From: Otis tarda
Lineage: Eukaryota > Chordata > Aves > Otidiformes > Otididae
Assembly (NCBI GenBank): GCA_026413225.1
Contig: CM048557.1
Coordinates: forward strand, 16,842,871 to 16,906,870
DNA: 64,000 nucleotides
Direction: 5' to 3'
Below the pieces are notes generated by a model. It made no database searches, had not been told where the DNA came from, and worked only from the letters and a program-made list of their open reading frames with translations. The position numbers were made by a program, and so were the translations under genes. Position 1 is the first letter of the stretch; each line of letters opens with the position of its first letter. Below are positions 41,248-52,800 of the stretch, one piece after another.

Positions 41248-41705
41248 ATTCCGCAGACTGGTTGAGATTGGAAGGGACCTCTGAAGCTTATCTGGTCCAA
41301 CCAGATGGTTGCCCAGGACCATATCCAGATGACTTTTTGAGTATCTTCAAGGATGGAGACTCCACAACCTCCCTGTGCGGCAGTGCTCAGTTGCCTACAC
41401 AGTGAAAAAGTGTTTCCTGATGTTCAGAGGGAAAATCCTGTGTGTCAGTTTGTGCCCATTGCCTCTTGTCCTGTCACTGGGTGCCACGGAAAAGAGCTTG
41501 GCTCCATGTTTGCACTCTCCCCTCTTTATACCTCTAGGCTAAACAGTCCCTGCTCTCTCAGCCTTCCCTTGTAGGAGGGATGCTCTAGACCCCTAATCAT
41601 TTTTCATGGCGCTTTGTTGGACACTCACCACTATGCCCATGTGTCTCTTGTCCTGGGGAGCCCAGAACAGGACTCAGTGCTCCAGGTGTGGCCTCACCAG
41701 AGCTG
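41248..41705 (-). mobile_element. CR1 LINE fragment upstream of the TESMIN island (antisense)
   Basis: GGTTGAGATTGGAAGGGACC, GGAGACTCCACAACCTCCCT, TTGCCTCTTGTCCTGTCACT and GCTCCAGGTGTGGCCTCACC are reverse-complement CR1. It lacks the terminal ATTCTATG repeat and is frame-broken. Confidence 0.93.
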
Positions 41706-41839
41706 CTACGTGGATTATAACAAATAACCTCTTACTCGCTGCCAGGGCCCTGGCCCATCTTTGGCTCCTTGCAATGCGAGATAATTTCCAAGGGAATTTG
41801 TACTTTAAATACAAAACAAGCAAAGAAAAAAAAAAAAAC

Positions 41840-42140
41840 CGCAAACCCCCACCCCAGCGCGCAGGCCACGCTCCCGCCTCTGCCGAGCGCGAGACCGACC
41901 CGGGCGCGGCGCGGGCCGGAAACGGCGCTCTGGCGCGCGGCCAGCCTCCGTTAACGGTCTGGCGCGCAGGAAAAGGAGGGCGCTGGCCGCGGGGGAAGGT
42001 GAATTGCCCTGGGGCAGGGGCAGAGAGGGCGCAGGGCGGAGGTGGGGCCTGCCCCGTTCCCCTCTGCCCCCGACACCAGCGTGGTGATGTGGGGGGAGGG
42101 AGGAGGGCAGCCGGAGCTTCTGGGCAGGGCTGGTCTCCCT
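41840..42140 (+). promoter_or_regulatory. TESMIN: CpG island, probable TESMIN promoter and noncoding exon 1
   Basis: This is the only stretch of the window with dense CpG (GCGCGC, GGCGCGGCGCGGGCC and similar). It lies 1.1-1.4 kb upstream of the first TESMIN exon and on the right strand side. It contains a palindromic MYB site (41948-41957) and two copies of TCTGGCGCGC, about 30 bp apart, that resemble weak E2F sites. A plausible splice donor, GGGGAAG then GTGAAT, occurs at 41998/41999. No suitable ATG precedes it, so a noncoding exon 1 ending at 41998 is a reasonable model. Confidence 0.65.
41948..41957. promoter_or_regulatory. Palindromic MYB site CCGTTAACGG
   Basis: A perfect 10-bp palindrome that places the MYB core (TAACGG) on both strands, inside the CpG island. 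MYBL1 (A-MYB) drives spermatocyte genes, which fits a testis gene. The binding itself is inferred. Confidence 0.55.
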
Positions 42141-42449
42141 AGCCCGCCCCACGGGTGTCCCAGAGCTGGCAGGGGTTGATGCATACAGGTCAGAGGGACT
42201 CGAGCCTTCAGAGGGCTGCCACATGCCAGCCCAGGCAGGGGGATATGGGTGGCTTGGCCCTCCCCTAATTGCCTTAGTTTAAATCCAGAAATAGCAGTGA
42301 TGACGGTGCAGGTGGACCTTGGCCTATGTCTTTTTAATGGACACTGGGTGGAGGTGGTACTCTGGGTGGAGGTGCTTTGGCTTGTGTTGTCTATAACTGG
42401 CAATAGCGACATGGAGAGTACAGACAAGAGGGGCATGTTGGGCATGTCC

Positions 42450-42529
42450 CTGCCTGCTCCTTGCAGGGGGGTTGGACTAGATGACCTTTGAAGGTCCCTT
42501 CCAACCTTAATAATTCTCTGATTCTAAGA
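42450..42529 (+). mobile_element. CR1 3' end fragment (sense)
   Basis: CTTGCAGGGGGGTTGGACTA, GATGACCTTTGAAGGTCCCT and a degenerate GATTCTAAG terminus. Only about 80 bp remain. Confidence 0.92.
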
Positions 42530-42574
42530 TTTGGTCTTAATGCGCTACTTACTGACGCAAACTTAAAACGGTGT

Positions 42575-42982
42575 CATTATACAGGCTGAGAGAGTTGGGG
42601 TTGTTCAGCCTGGAGAAGAAGAGGCTCCGGGAAGACCTGATAGCGGTCTTCCAGTACCTCAAGGGGGCCTACAGGAAAGATGGGGAGAAACTCTTCAGGA
42701 GGGCCTGTTGTGATAGGACGAGGGGTAGTGGTTTTAAAATAGAGGGAGGCAGATTTAGATTGGATATTAGGAAAAATTTTTTTACACTGAGGGTGGTGCA
42801 ACACTGGAACAGGTTGCCCAGAGAGGTGGTGGATGCCCCATCCCTGGAAACATTCCAGGCCAGGTTGCATGGGACTCTGAGCAACCTGATCTGGTTGAAG
42901 ATGTCCTTGCTTCTTGCAGGGGGGTTGGACTGGATGACCTTTAAAGGTCCCTTCCAGCCCAAACTGTTCTATGATTCTAAGT
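42575..42982 (+). mobile_element. CR1 LINE 3' portion (sense), about 400 bp
   Basis: The sense strand encodes the CR1 C-terminal stretch (LRELGLFSLEKKRLREDLIA, RKNFFTLRVVQHWNRLPREV) and ends in the canonical 3' tail GTTCTATGATTCTAAG. It is inserted just after another CR1 tail (42450-42529). Both lie in the proposed first intron of TESMIN. Confidence 0.96.
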
Positions 42983-43275
42983 GTACTACATCAAATTTGA
43001 TTGATTTTTTTTTTTTTTTACTAATAAAGCCAAGTAACAAAATTCTGATTTAAGTCTGAATGCTGTTAACAGGTTTAGAAGTTACAAAGAATGTGTTCTT
43101 ATGGTAAAAGCAGCTAGTAGTTGTTGGCATGCTGTCCTGTATTTTCTGAAAGCTAGATTCAGAACCCCAGCAACCTCTTCCAGTGTTACAAGTTGCACAG
43201 TTACATGTTAATTGGGTTAATTTTCAGTATTATGTATACTTGTTGTTTGGTTAAGACTATTTAATTCACTTCTAG

Positions 43276-43847
43276 ATAGAAAAGCAATTCAGAAGAATAC
43301 TGAAATAGAAAATTCAGTTATCTTCAACGAAAAAAATAAATATGAACCAGACGACAGTCTGTCCATGACTATGGAGAATCAGATATTGCTTGATATAAGA
43401 TCAGTGATAGACAGTGGACTTGTAACTGAAATACTGCATCCAAGTAGTCCTGTTAGTTCTGAAAACTTTAGTCTGGAAACTGAAGTAATTAATAATGCCA
43501 TTGAAGAAGGATTGCAGTCTAGCCAAGACAATAATTTATGCACTGTAAATGTGGGAGAGACTTTATTAGATAATTTTGAGTATCCACTTACCATTGAAAA
43601 TCAAAATACAATAGTAAAAGTTGAAGTACATCCACATGAAAACAACAGCTGTGATAATGAAGATCTTGAAAAATACAAGGGATTAAATCTTCCAGAAGAA
43701 GCCGAACATATGCATTCACCTTACCTGTCTTCAGATGGTGTCCACTTGCTTTCTTCTGTAGCAATGCAGCATAAAAATTGCAGTGTTCCAACTTCAAGCA
43801 TTTTGTCTCCAGAAGGAACAGTCAATCAAAATGTCAGAATGATACCA
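43276..43847 (+). CDS. TESMIN: TESMIN first visible coding exon
   Basis: Acceptor CACTTCTAG at 43275, donor GTAAGA at 43848. The first in-frame ATG is at 43365 ([15 protein letters not shown]). The 29 codons before it are also open (RKAIQKNTEIENSVIFNEK onward), so either 5' UTR or coding from an unseen upstream exon is possible. The exon encodes the acidic N-terminal region, including [20 protein letters not shown], and ends VNQNVRMIP in phase 0. Read-through into the intron adds only 11 spurious codons. Confidence 0.88.
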
Positions 43848-46800
43848 GTAAGATTAAGTGAAATACGAATTTTTATATATTAATGCATATTTTTTTACTC
43901 AAATGTGGGGAATTGCCCAATTGAAGCTTATATGGGATCCACATAATGTTTAAAGTTATGTCATAAATTTTATACTAGAACAAATTTAGTAGTAAATACA
44001 GAAATAAATTTCTGGTTTGTCTTGCCTGAAATAGCATGTAGTGTGAACATATGATTCTGACTGCTGTTCTTTTTTGTCCGTGTTATGAGCCATATTTTTA
44101 AATGACTGGGTAGTTATTTTGCTTATTAAAAAGTCTTACCATGTCACAAATATACCCTCTTTGATTTTATATGTTACCGTCTGTATTAGCAACTATTAGA
44201 TAATTGTACAAAGTATAAATAGGATGTTAACTTTTGTTCATTAGTTCCACAGGTGCCACACTTGTCATCTTAAAATTTGTAGTCCAAATGAGTTAAAAAG
44301 TAATTTATTTGTAGCAATACGTCATAGCCTGTACTGTTACATCTCCATGGGGAAAGTAGTTTTGTAAGACAAAGGAGTTTCCCATTGCTTACCACGTTTG
44401 GCAGTTTTTCTGTATAGTTTGGATTTACGTCTTCTGTGTTGGAACAATTAACTATTTAGAAAGTTATGCAGCATAAAACTTCTTGTGATGCTCACAGGAC
44501 CAAATCTGTCTGCTTAACGCAGGCTATTAATATGTAGAATACTTATGTGTCCTTGCATCTTTGTTTATTGCTGTAGAATATTATCTGAAGAAATCTCTAG
44601 ATTTTAAGTTCGCACTGTGGCTTCTTCTAGAGGGACACTGAGGTTTCCTCTGAGAAGCTATCTTGAAATAATTAAGCGTACCAGTTGACATTTTTTTCCA
44701 TGTAAATATTTTGTCAAACAGTGCTGTTCTCAGATTAAAAAATCAAAAGCATTTAAAAAAACCCCCCAAGCTGACAAAAATCGCTTGGTTGATTTCCCCT
44801 TGCAGTATCCCACCAAGGTGCCAGGCTGACACAGGGCTGTCTGTGCAGGAAACCCCCTATCACAGAAATCGTTGCTGATGATACCCAGCCCAGTGTGTTT
44901 CCCAGTGGCATTTCATCCTGAGATGCTTGATGTCTACTGTGGCAGTTACCTTACATGTTTTGGTTTTCTTTCTGATTTCAGGTTTCAGTTATAGTTTAAA
45001 AGTATCTCTGGCTTGCAAGGTTGTTTACACACAGTAATATCAGCAGTTCTTTAATAATAGAGACCTTCAATTTTTGAACTATTAAGAAGGTTCAAAAGAC
45101 TGATGGAAGCCTCTAGAAAATAAAGATGTGGTTAAGGCATAACTGTTGCTTTCCTCAAAGTCGAGTTGAAGATAATGAAAATTTGTTAATCTCTGTACAA
45201 GGAACTAAAAATGAGATTTAGAAAAGCTTTCTGACCAGTTCTCTTCCTCATGTCCTTACTGTTTATCACACAAAATCTGCGTGTTTCCTTAGTTTAGCCT
45301 GTTTCTTAAAGGTATTAGAACTAAATTCTAATCAGATTATAAATAATTTTATTGAGATCAAAGAAAGCTGATCGGTTGTTTCTACATTGCTTGCTTACCC
45401 TCCTAAACTGCTGTCTATATTAAAAGGAAGCACAGCACACACAGAGGGCAAATTGTCTAGTTCAAACAATCTCAGTTCTAATTTGAAGCTAGAAAATAGT
45501 TGGGTTTTGTCTTTCTTCCATTTTCAGTTCATTTGGTTTGGTTTTGAAAATACACATATATTAAGTGTGATGCTATTACAGTTGTAGATGCATTAGATTT
45601 GAACCATAACTACATGTTGAGCAGAAAAAGCAGAAATAATATTCAAGGTATATAACAGTATGTGGTAATTCTGAATAGGCCACAGCATTTATGTGCTTAA
45701 TTATGTCATGAAAATGTAAATAACTTCTAGTTTTCAAGGTCACTTTAAGTCAGTTTTTTGTTTATTCATTTGGCTTTTAAAAAAATCAATAATTTAATGC
45801 ATAAAATAGTTATAAATAAACCATTCTTTTCTTGAAGTGTCCAGGTCATTCATACCTTCAATTGCAGGTGAGAATAAATGTATTTGTTATGATCAGTTTA
45901 AAGGAATCTGAAACAACACTATGCGGTTACAAAACTTGACCAATTGCTTAAGTGGTAAGAGGATGAAAACCTGGCTTTAACATTAACATTCCCTGCCTGT
46001 GGAGATATGTTCTTTGCCACTTAATTATTCTCTTTAAATGCTTGAATTTTTTAAAACATAATTTCCTCGATATGGTCAAGACAAACTACAGAATTCAGCT
46101 ATTTAATGAAAGGCAGATTTCTGAAAATTACTGGAATTTTGTAGCCAGATTTTTCAAGGTTTTCCATTTGATGTTTTAAAGTGTGTACTGAGAGGGGTAA
46201 GGCTTCTTCTGAAAGTGTGGTGTTTGTGAAAATGACACTGCAATAAGTTAATGGATCAGCAAGATAGGTGATAAATTGGTTTTCAACAAATGAAGGTGGC
46301 ACCACATCTATGGTGGACTGCCGTGACACATGGTAGTTGATCACCGTAACGAAAGTTCATTTTGGAGCAATCTGATTTATAGATATACAAGAATCTGCAG
46401 TCCAGTCTCAGATGACTACTTCTTACTTAGACTAAATACCAATGATCCCCAGTCAAGCTATATAACTTGATTAGTTCTTGTTTTGTATAATTTGCTGTGA
46501 CTATTGCCTAACTTCTCCAACGCAGTTTAGAAATCAATTGATGCTTCATAATGTTGGAGACACTGAACGCCATTGTTACTGTGAAGTATGTTAATGTTAA
46601 TTGTTATTCCTCAGGAATATTTTTACTTGAAATATAAGCAGAAATCATTCTGTCATTGACAAGTAATTAACTGTTCTTAGTATTACATTTGAATACAGTC
46701 CTTGCTTTAGAATATATGATTTATGCAGATAAATTTTGAAATTTGTTGTATTTGCCTGGAATTTAAAGTAGATTTTGAAGCATGCCTTATTAATATTTAA

Positions 46801-49800
46801 AACTTTATATTTCAGGCTGAGATAAGAGAGACAGGTGGTGATGTTATCGAGAATCACCAAGACACAGCAATTTTTCAGAGTTCAAATGTTGACGAGTCTG
46901 GTTGCAAGTTATTAGCATTGCACAGTGCAGCAGGGGAATCCAGATGTTCACACAGAAATGATTCCAACTCTGTGGTAATTACATTGTGTCATTGATAGCA
47001 AAATTATATGCTAGAGAAAATTAACTTGTTTGTACCATGCTAGCATGAGGAAGTCCCATTTAGTAAGTGCTGTATCAAGAATGATAAAGCAGTCCCTTCC
47101 CTGGACTCTCAGTCAACATTTTATCTACTTATAGTGCTACTTTTTATATATGTATATATAAAACATATTATTTTCTGTTTAACAGCTGGAAACAAAAAGA
47201 AACAATGTGAAGATTACCTAATCCAAAGGAAAAGTCTTGATTTAAATACACAGCTAAACAAATAAAATGAAACATGAACAATTACAATGGCATGTTCTGG
47301 TTAGGGAACTGAATCTGAAGCCAGCACACTGGTAAATAGCTAGAATATGCTCTACAACGCCCCGTGGAGCAATTTAGAGAACCAGGAATCTGTATCACCT
47401 AGGTTGAGGAGCTACGGTGTTATCTATCAATAGCTGCTTGCAAAAATAAATTAAAATTAAAGGTCAAACCCCAAACAACTTAATGCATAATGATCCATTT
47501 GTTTGGGAGATTCCAGTCTGTGATTATGAAGCTTTATAAGACCAGTGGTGTTCTTATGAAAACTTTATATCTATATGCTTTATATCTATATGCTTTTTTT
47601 CTATATGCTTTATATCTATATGCTTTATATCTATACAGCTTCTTAGATGAAAGCTAATCATTAGTTATCCATTCCAGGTTATCTACCAGTTAGAAGGAAG
47701 TACTCAAATACTCTGTATAAACAGTTGCGGCACACAAGAACTAAAACCAGCTCATCTAATTCCCGAGTATCCTGACCAACGTAATTATCTTCAATCAGGT
47801 ACAATAAAAATGAAAGTTATCTTTAGCCTGTCAGATAATATATTGTAGATTGTTAATGTGCAACTGCATGTGTTTATGTTCTTAAGCAGCGTCAGTGGGA
47901 GATGAGCTGAAGACAATGCATCTATCACCAGTTATTATTTTGCTTTATTTTATAACTGAAAAATCGCTAGGAGCTTCAGTATAATAAGAATGATGTAATG
48001 GACATGTTGAATTTATTGAAAGTTTGTCATATACAGATTACTTTCCATATAAAGCACATTTAGCATGAGCGCCTGCATACATTTGCATTTACCCCTGCTT
48101 GCCACCCAGCGTCACTGTTTCCCTGTAAATGAAGAGCAGCGCTGCGGGCTGTGGGTATACTTTAGCCTTGGGATTCAGAATGTCTCACTAATATTTACAT
48201 AATTACGTGAACCTGAAATGCCATCAGTTTTTAAAGAAAGTTGTTTCTGAGGTCCAAAAGTGAAAGCTATTTAGATGGAGTAACACATTTTCATCTGAGC
48301 AGCGAGAAAGTATTGGAGTGTAGTTTGGTTTTAATTTAAATAAATATTTGCTTACCTAAATATAGCTTCCTCAAAAACACTATTAACATAGTTTATTTCG
48401 TTATTTATTATTATAATTGTATTACAATGGTGCATTTGGATGGCAATGCAAAATCAAAGCCTTTTAATGTTAGGCACCATACAAGCACAGGTACTGCTCT
48501 AGTATCAATAGGTCAATAGGTGCTGAGCGTGACCGTCTCTTAGCAGACGCTACAGGTATGGTGCCTGTTTGCTTGTATTTGTCAGAAGCCATCAGAAGAG
48601 TAAATCAGAGACATTCAAGTTAAAGGTCATGTTCCTTTATGAAATTCAAACTCTCATTCATTTGCTACTAAGGAAAAAGCTGAGGAGGGATGTGCTGACA
48701 TATATTTTTTACTTTTCTATAGCAAGTAGAAGAATTAGGTCCAGAAATTATATCTAAAAGTTTCTAGGGACTAATCTCTTCAGCTTTTGAATTAGACTGT
48801 CCTTTGGCTTCTGGGTTTTTTTGTTTTTTTTTTTTCCTCTTTCTTTAGATGGGAAGGAAGTAAGTACATGTTTAAGATTCATCTTGTAATTTTACTGTAA
48901 CTGATGTTTACTTTTTTCTGCATAGGCTAGGATGCTTATATGCTTACACACAGTTTTTCACTAGGACTTACACAAAGATTTACTCTTACAGCTATGGTTT
49001 TCTCCATGTTTTTTTTAGTAATTTTTTTTCATAAGCTAAAGACCTCTGCTCCAGATGCTCTCTCAGAACTCTGGAAATTTGTAAAATAAAACCTCAGGAT
49101 AAATATATTTAATTGTTTCTGACATTCTTCTTATTTTATCAAATATTGTAAGTCTGTGGCATTTGAATTTAAATGTACGTGATATCATAGAGTAAAAACA
49201 TCCTATGTTCAAATTCGTAGCTGACAAATTGGTGATGGGTTCTTCTGTCAGGGGTATTTTTGTGCAGTTAGGTTTTTATTCTTGTTTTTTTTTCAATGAG
49301 AAAAACATTTCTGGAGAGAAAACTTCTAGGTGCTTCATTGACACTGTTTATTGTAGAGTAAATTTGCATCCAAAACTAAGTTGTAGGAGAAAGTGCAAAC
49401 GGAGGACAGAGAGCCTCACGTAATTTTTTTAATTAATGAAAGAAGTTGACTGTACCAATTTTCCGCATACTTAATTCAAAAAATATTTATGCATAGATGA
49501 AACTTTATATGCTGTGAGTAGTTCTTCTGTCTTCAGGTAAATGTTTTCTTTTCAGATTTGCACAACCCTGTAACAGCTGTAATGGGGCAGTTTTTGCCTC
49601 TTCCAGGTGAACTGGTTCTGAATGAACAAGAGGTAAAGAAGCTTTGTCCTTTAAACTTGTTAAGTACCACATACACTCTTTTTCCTTTTCTTAAAATGCG
49701 TTATTAAGTCTATTTCAGGAAGCAACAATTGTATGCAATTCCTAAAGACAGGTTAGCTAGATTGGACAGATTAATTCTGTACTCAGTATACTTTCTGCAT

Positions 49801-52800
49801 GTAAAGGTTTCTGATTTCAACATTTTCTAGAACTCATACCAGGATTAAAAATACAATTTTCCATAAGAAAAATAAATTTATTCCCATTTTGAAACCTTGA
49901 ATTTGGTATTATATAGATTATGTTACCTCTGAGAACCATTTTAAGGCTCTTTTGGGGTGAAGGAAAGCACATTGACTTTTACTGGAAGAAGGGGAATATT
50001 TTCTTCCGGTAGGATTTTTTACACTCTTTTCTCTTTATTACGATTTAATAATCATTAAGTCTTCATCATTTTTGTTGATTTTTTTGTTGTTGTTGTTGAT
50101 GGAAATTGAACAGAAGACTATAGATCTTTGCAGATGTTTGGCTTCTCATGTATTATTTCCAACAGAGCTGGTAGCAAAAATCACTGTGAATTTTTAATTG
50201 TTAACTTTTTATTTGTGTGAAGTGAATATGTGGTGTTGGTACAAACAGAGCAAATGGTTTGTGGATAGCAGCCACTATCATAAAAGAGGGAAGAAAAAAC
50301 GCAAGGGTCAGATGAACAATGACCTAAGGAGTCTTTCATCTCTAAAGGCAGTATATCTACAAACTGGTGCCCAAACATTCTGGAACAGGCTTGTAGTTCT
50401 TTAACATTATCCCAAATTAGTAGTTTCCTAGGTTTCTTCTTTTGCTTCTAGTGTATTAATTTCCCTCTTTATTTTTGTAGAAAATTAACTCTATTCTTGC
50501 CTGAACCAGGACAATAATCTATTAAAATAACAATGATTTATAATTATTCATTGTCCCTGCATTACCAGCAGTATCAGTGCAATCCTAATTGCTCTTCCCT
50601 TCTCTCTCTCTCCATAACCAGGTCCTTATTAATCATATGTCTGAAGAGACAACAGATCTGCAGTGTGTTTTCTTGGCCTATGAGCTGATTCTTTTTTTAA
50701 AATTTTGCTTAGTCTTCAACCAATTAGATGTCATATTGCAGCTGAACATAATGTAAATCGTCAAGTCACTAGCCAGGTTCAATTGACTACTGGAATTAAA
50801 AGCAACTGAACCTTGAATTATCAGTAAATTTAAAATAGTGCACCAACACTGCAGCACTGAAAGCTCTTCTTGGTTCTTTGCGTTGGGAGAAACAGGATTC
50901 CTGACTTATGGAATGGTTTCCAAGAGGAGATGCATGTCCTTTTCATGACTCTTTACTTCCATGACTTTTTGTCAGTAACCTTGGCAACCAAATTACCCCT
51001 GAAGCATGTTTTTGTGTTACTTTTTCTCTGTTAACTTATAAAAGTAATTTTTTTTTAAGTTGACATAAACAGGGTATTTGCATTTTATCTTGAATAGTTT
51101 GAAAATGGACCCTTACAACCAGTAGCTAGCACTGCCGCATTCCATCTGGAATCAAATCTGCATGGGCCAGTGAAAATGACCTCAGAGGGGTAAGATGCAT
51201 GAAACATCTTACATCCATGATGACTTTTGAGTTTTAAACTGACGGTGACTCCTAGACATTTTAATGTTGCATAGCTGCTTCTCACTTGTAGCAAAAATGC
51301 AGTTTTGTAAGAATGTGTGTATCTTGGTAGCCGTGATGCTAGTTGTCAAGACTATGTAGCATGGTTACAGGTTTTCTTAGGATCAGTGCTGTCCATTTGC
51401 CTGAAAAACATTTAATTTTCTAAGTTAATTCATATGTTTCCAAATTAACTAGCATGTATTTAGCCTGCATTTCTAAGACTAATGGAATTGTTTTAATAAT
51501 ATTTAATTGCAAATCATTTCGAAGTAGGAGACAGATGCAACCCCAGAGTGAAAGGTGGGAGAGCTTTGCAGTTGCACAAGCATTACCAGGTTGTGTGACT
51601 AAGGGCAGACCTGTCCCAAGTAGTGACAGTTGGTGGATAGAGGGGGATTACAGGTTGCTTATTCTCTTTTTCTCATGCACTCTGTGAGGCCACACTTGTT
51701 AAGTAGCACCAGTATTGGTGTAAAAAACCCCAAACCAACAATATTTATTGTTTCAAAGCTATAGAATAATTCATTATCATTGTAATTGTATTGTATTTTT
51801 TTCCTAATTTTTTCCTTTTTCAACCTGTGTAGCTTACCTTTTGGTTCAGAGGTTACAAAGTCTAAGAAACCATGTAACTGCAGAAAATCTCAGTGTCTTA
51901 AATTGTAAGTAATAGTTTCTTAACATTTAATAAATGCTTATAAAGTGTATAGATGAAATTACAAACATGGAAGAAATGTGTGCTTTAAAATGAACAGTAC
52001 ATACACATCAAAAATTACCCATCTGATACTGAGTTAAAAAGATCCACAGTTGATGTAAACTAGTGTCACACAAACTCAGAATTTGGTGCAGAGGTGTTGA
52101 TGACTGCATATAATCCTAAGTATGAAAAATAAAAAGAGAAGCTAGAAGAATTGTTCAGAGCCTGTCTGGAAAATCCTATGTCAAATGTAAATGCTGTATA
52201 CTAAAATATTTCTCTGTCTTGATGCTGCTCTCATACATAAATAATATGCACCAAGATGTATACACAATAATTAAATTTTGATTCATTGATGGACTGGGTA
52301 TATGTTACAAAATGTAAAATTGAAAGAGAAAGAGAAGCTCTTTGTCTAGGTTTGGATGTGATTAAATTACAGAGTAAGAAACATTTTTCGTTAGTAGAAA
52401 CTGAACATTCTGCCTAGAAGTAGAATTTAAATTTAAAAATTTACACTTAAACCAGTTAATTTTTTTCATTTCTTATGTTATTTTACATGTTAATCATAGA
52501 TACTGTGATTGCTTTGCCAGTGGTGGTTTTTGCAACAACTGCAACTGCAATAATTGTTACAACAATCAACTTAATGACACTGAGCGATTTAAAGCCATTA
52601 AGGTAAAAAAAGAAAAGAAAAGAAAAGAGTACAGTACACATTAGTATCAGCTTCAAGTATGAAAATTATAGCAGTACTGTTTTTTCCACAAGTTAGAGTA
52701 TTTGAAATATGTTATTTTTAACATAAATAAAGCTAAATGTTACCTCTGTATTATTCTTACATAAAGAAATGCAGGGATTTCTTTCCTTCCTTTTATAGAA

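Larger units (their letters stand above)
38829..41800. other. Intergenic region between CPT1A and TESMIN
   Basis: It holds an LTR-like element (39035-39480), a poly-T tract (40228-40250) and a CR1 (41248-41705) next to the TESMIN CpG island. No gene is supported. Confidence 0.75.

Noticed and set aside
41606-42142. 178-codon open frame across the CR1 and the CpG island
   Set aside because: Its first part is CR1 sequence and the rest is GC-rich low-complexity (Gly/Ala/Arg). It has no domain, and high GC content lowers stop frequency. Not a gene.
42571-43053. 160-codon open frame resembling a protein
   Set aside because: It is the sense-strand CR1 C-terminal region (42575-42982), which accounts for the open frame.
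48849-48862. Possible TESMIN micro-exon (TTTAG then ATGGGAAGGAA then GTAAGT)
   Set aside because: Eleven nucleotides would break the frame between the exons at 47678-47798 and 49556-49632, which join in frame without it.
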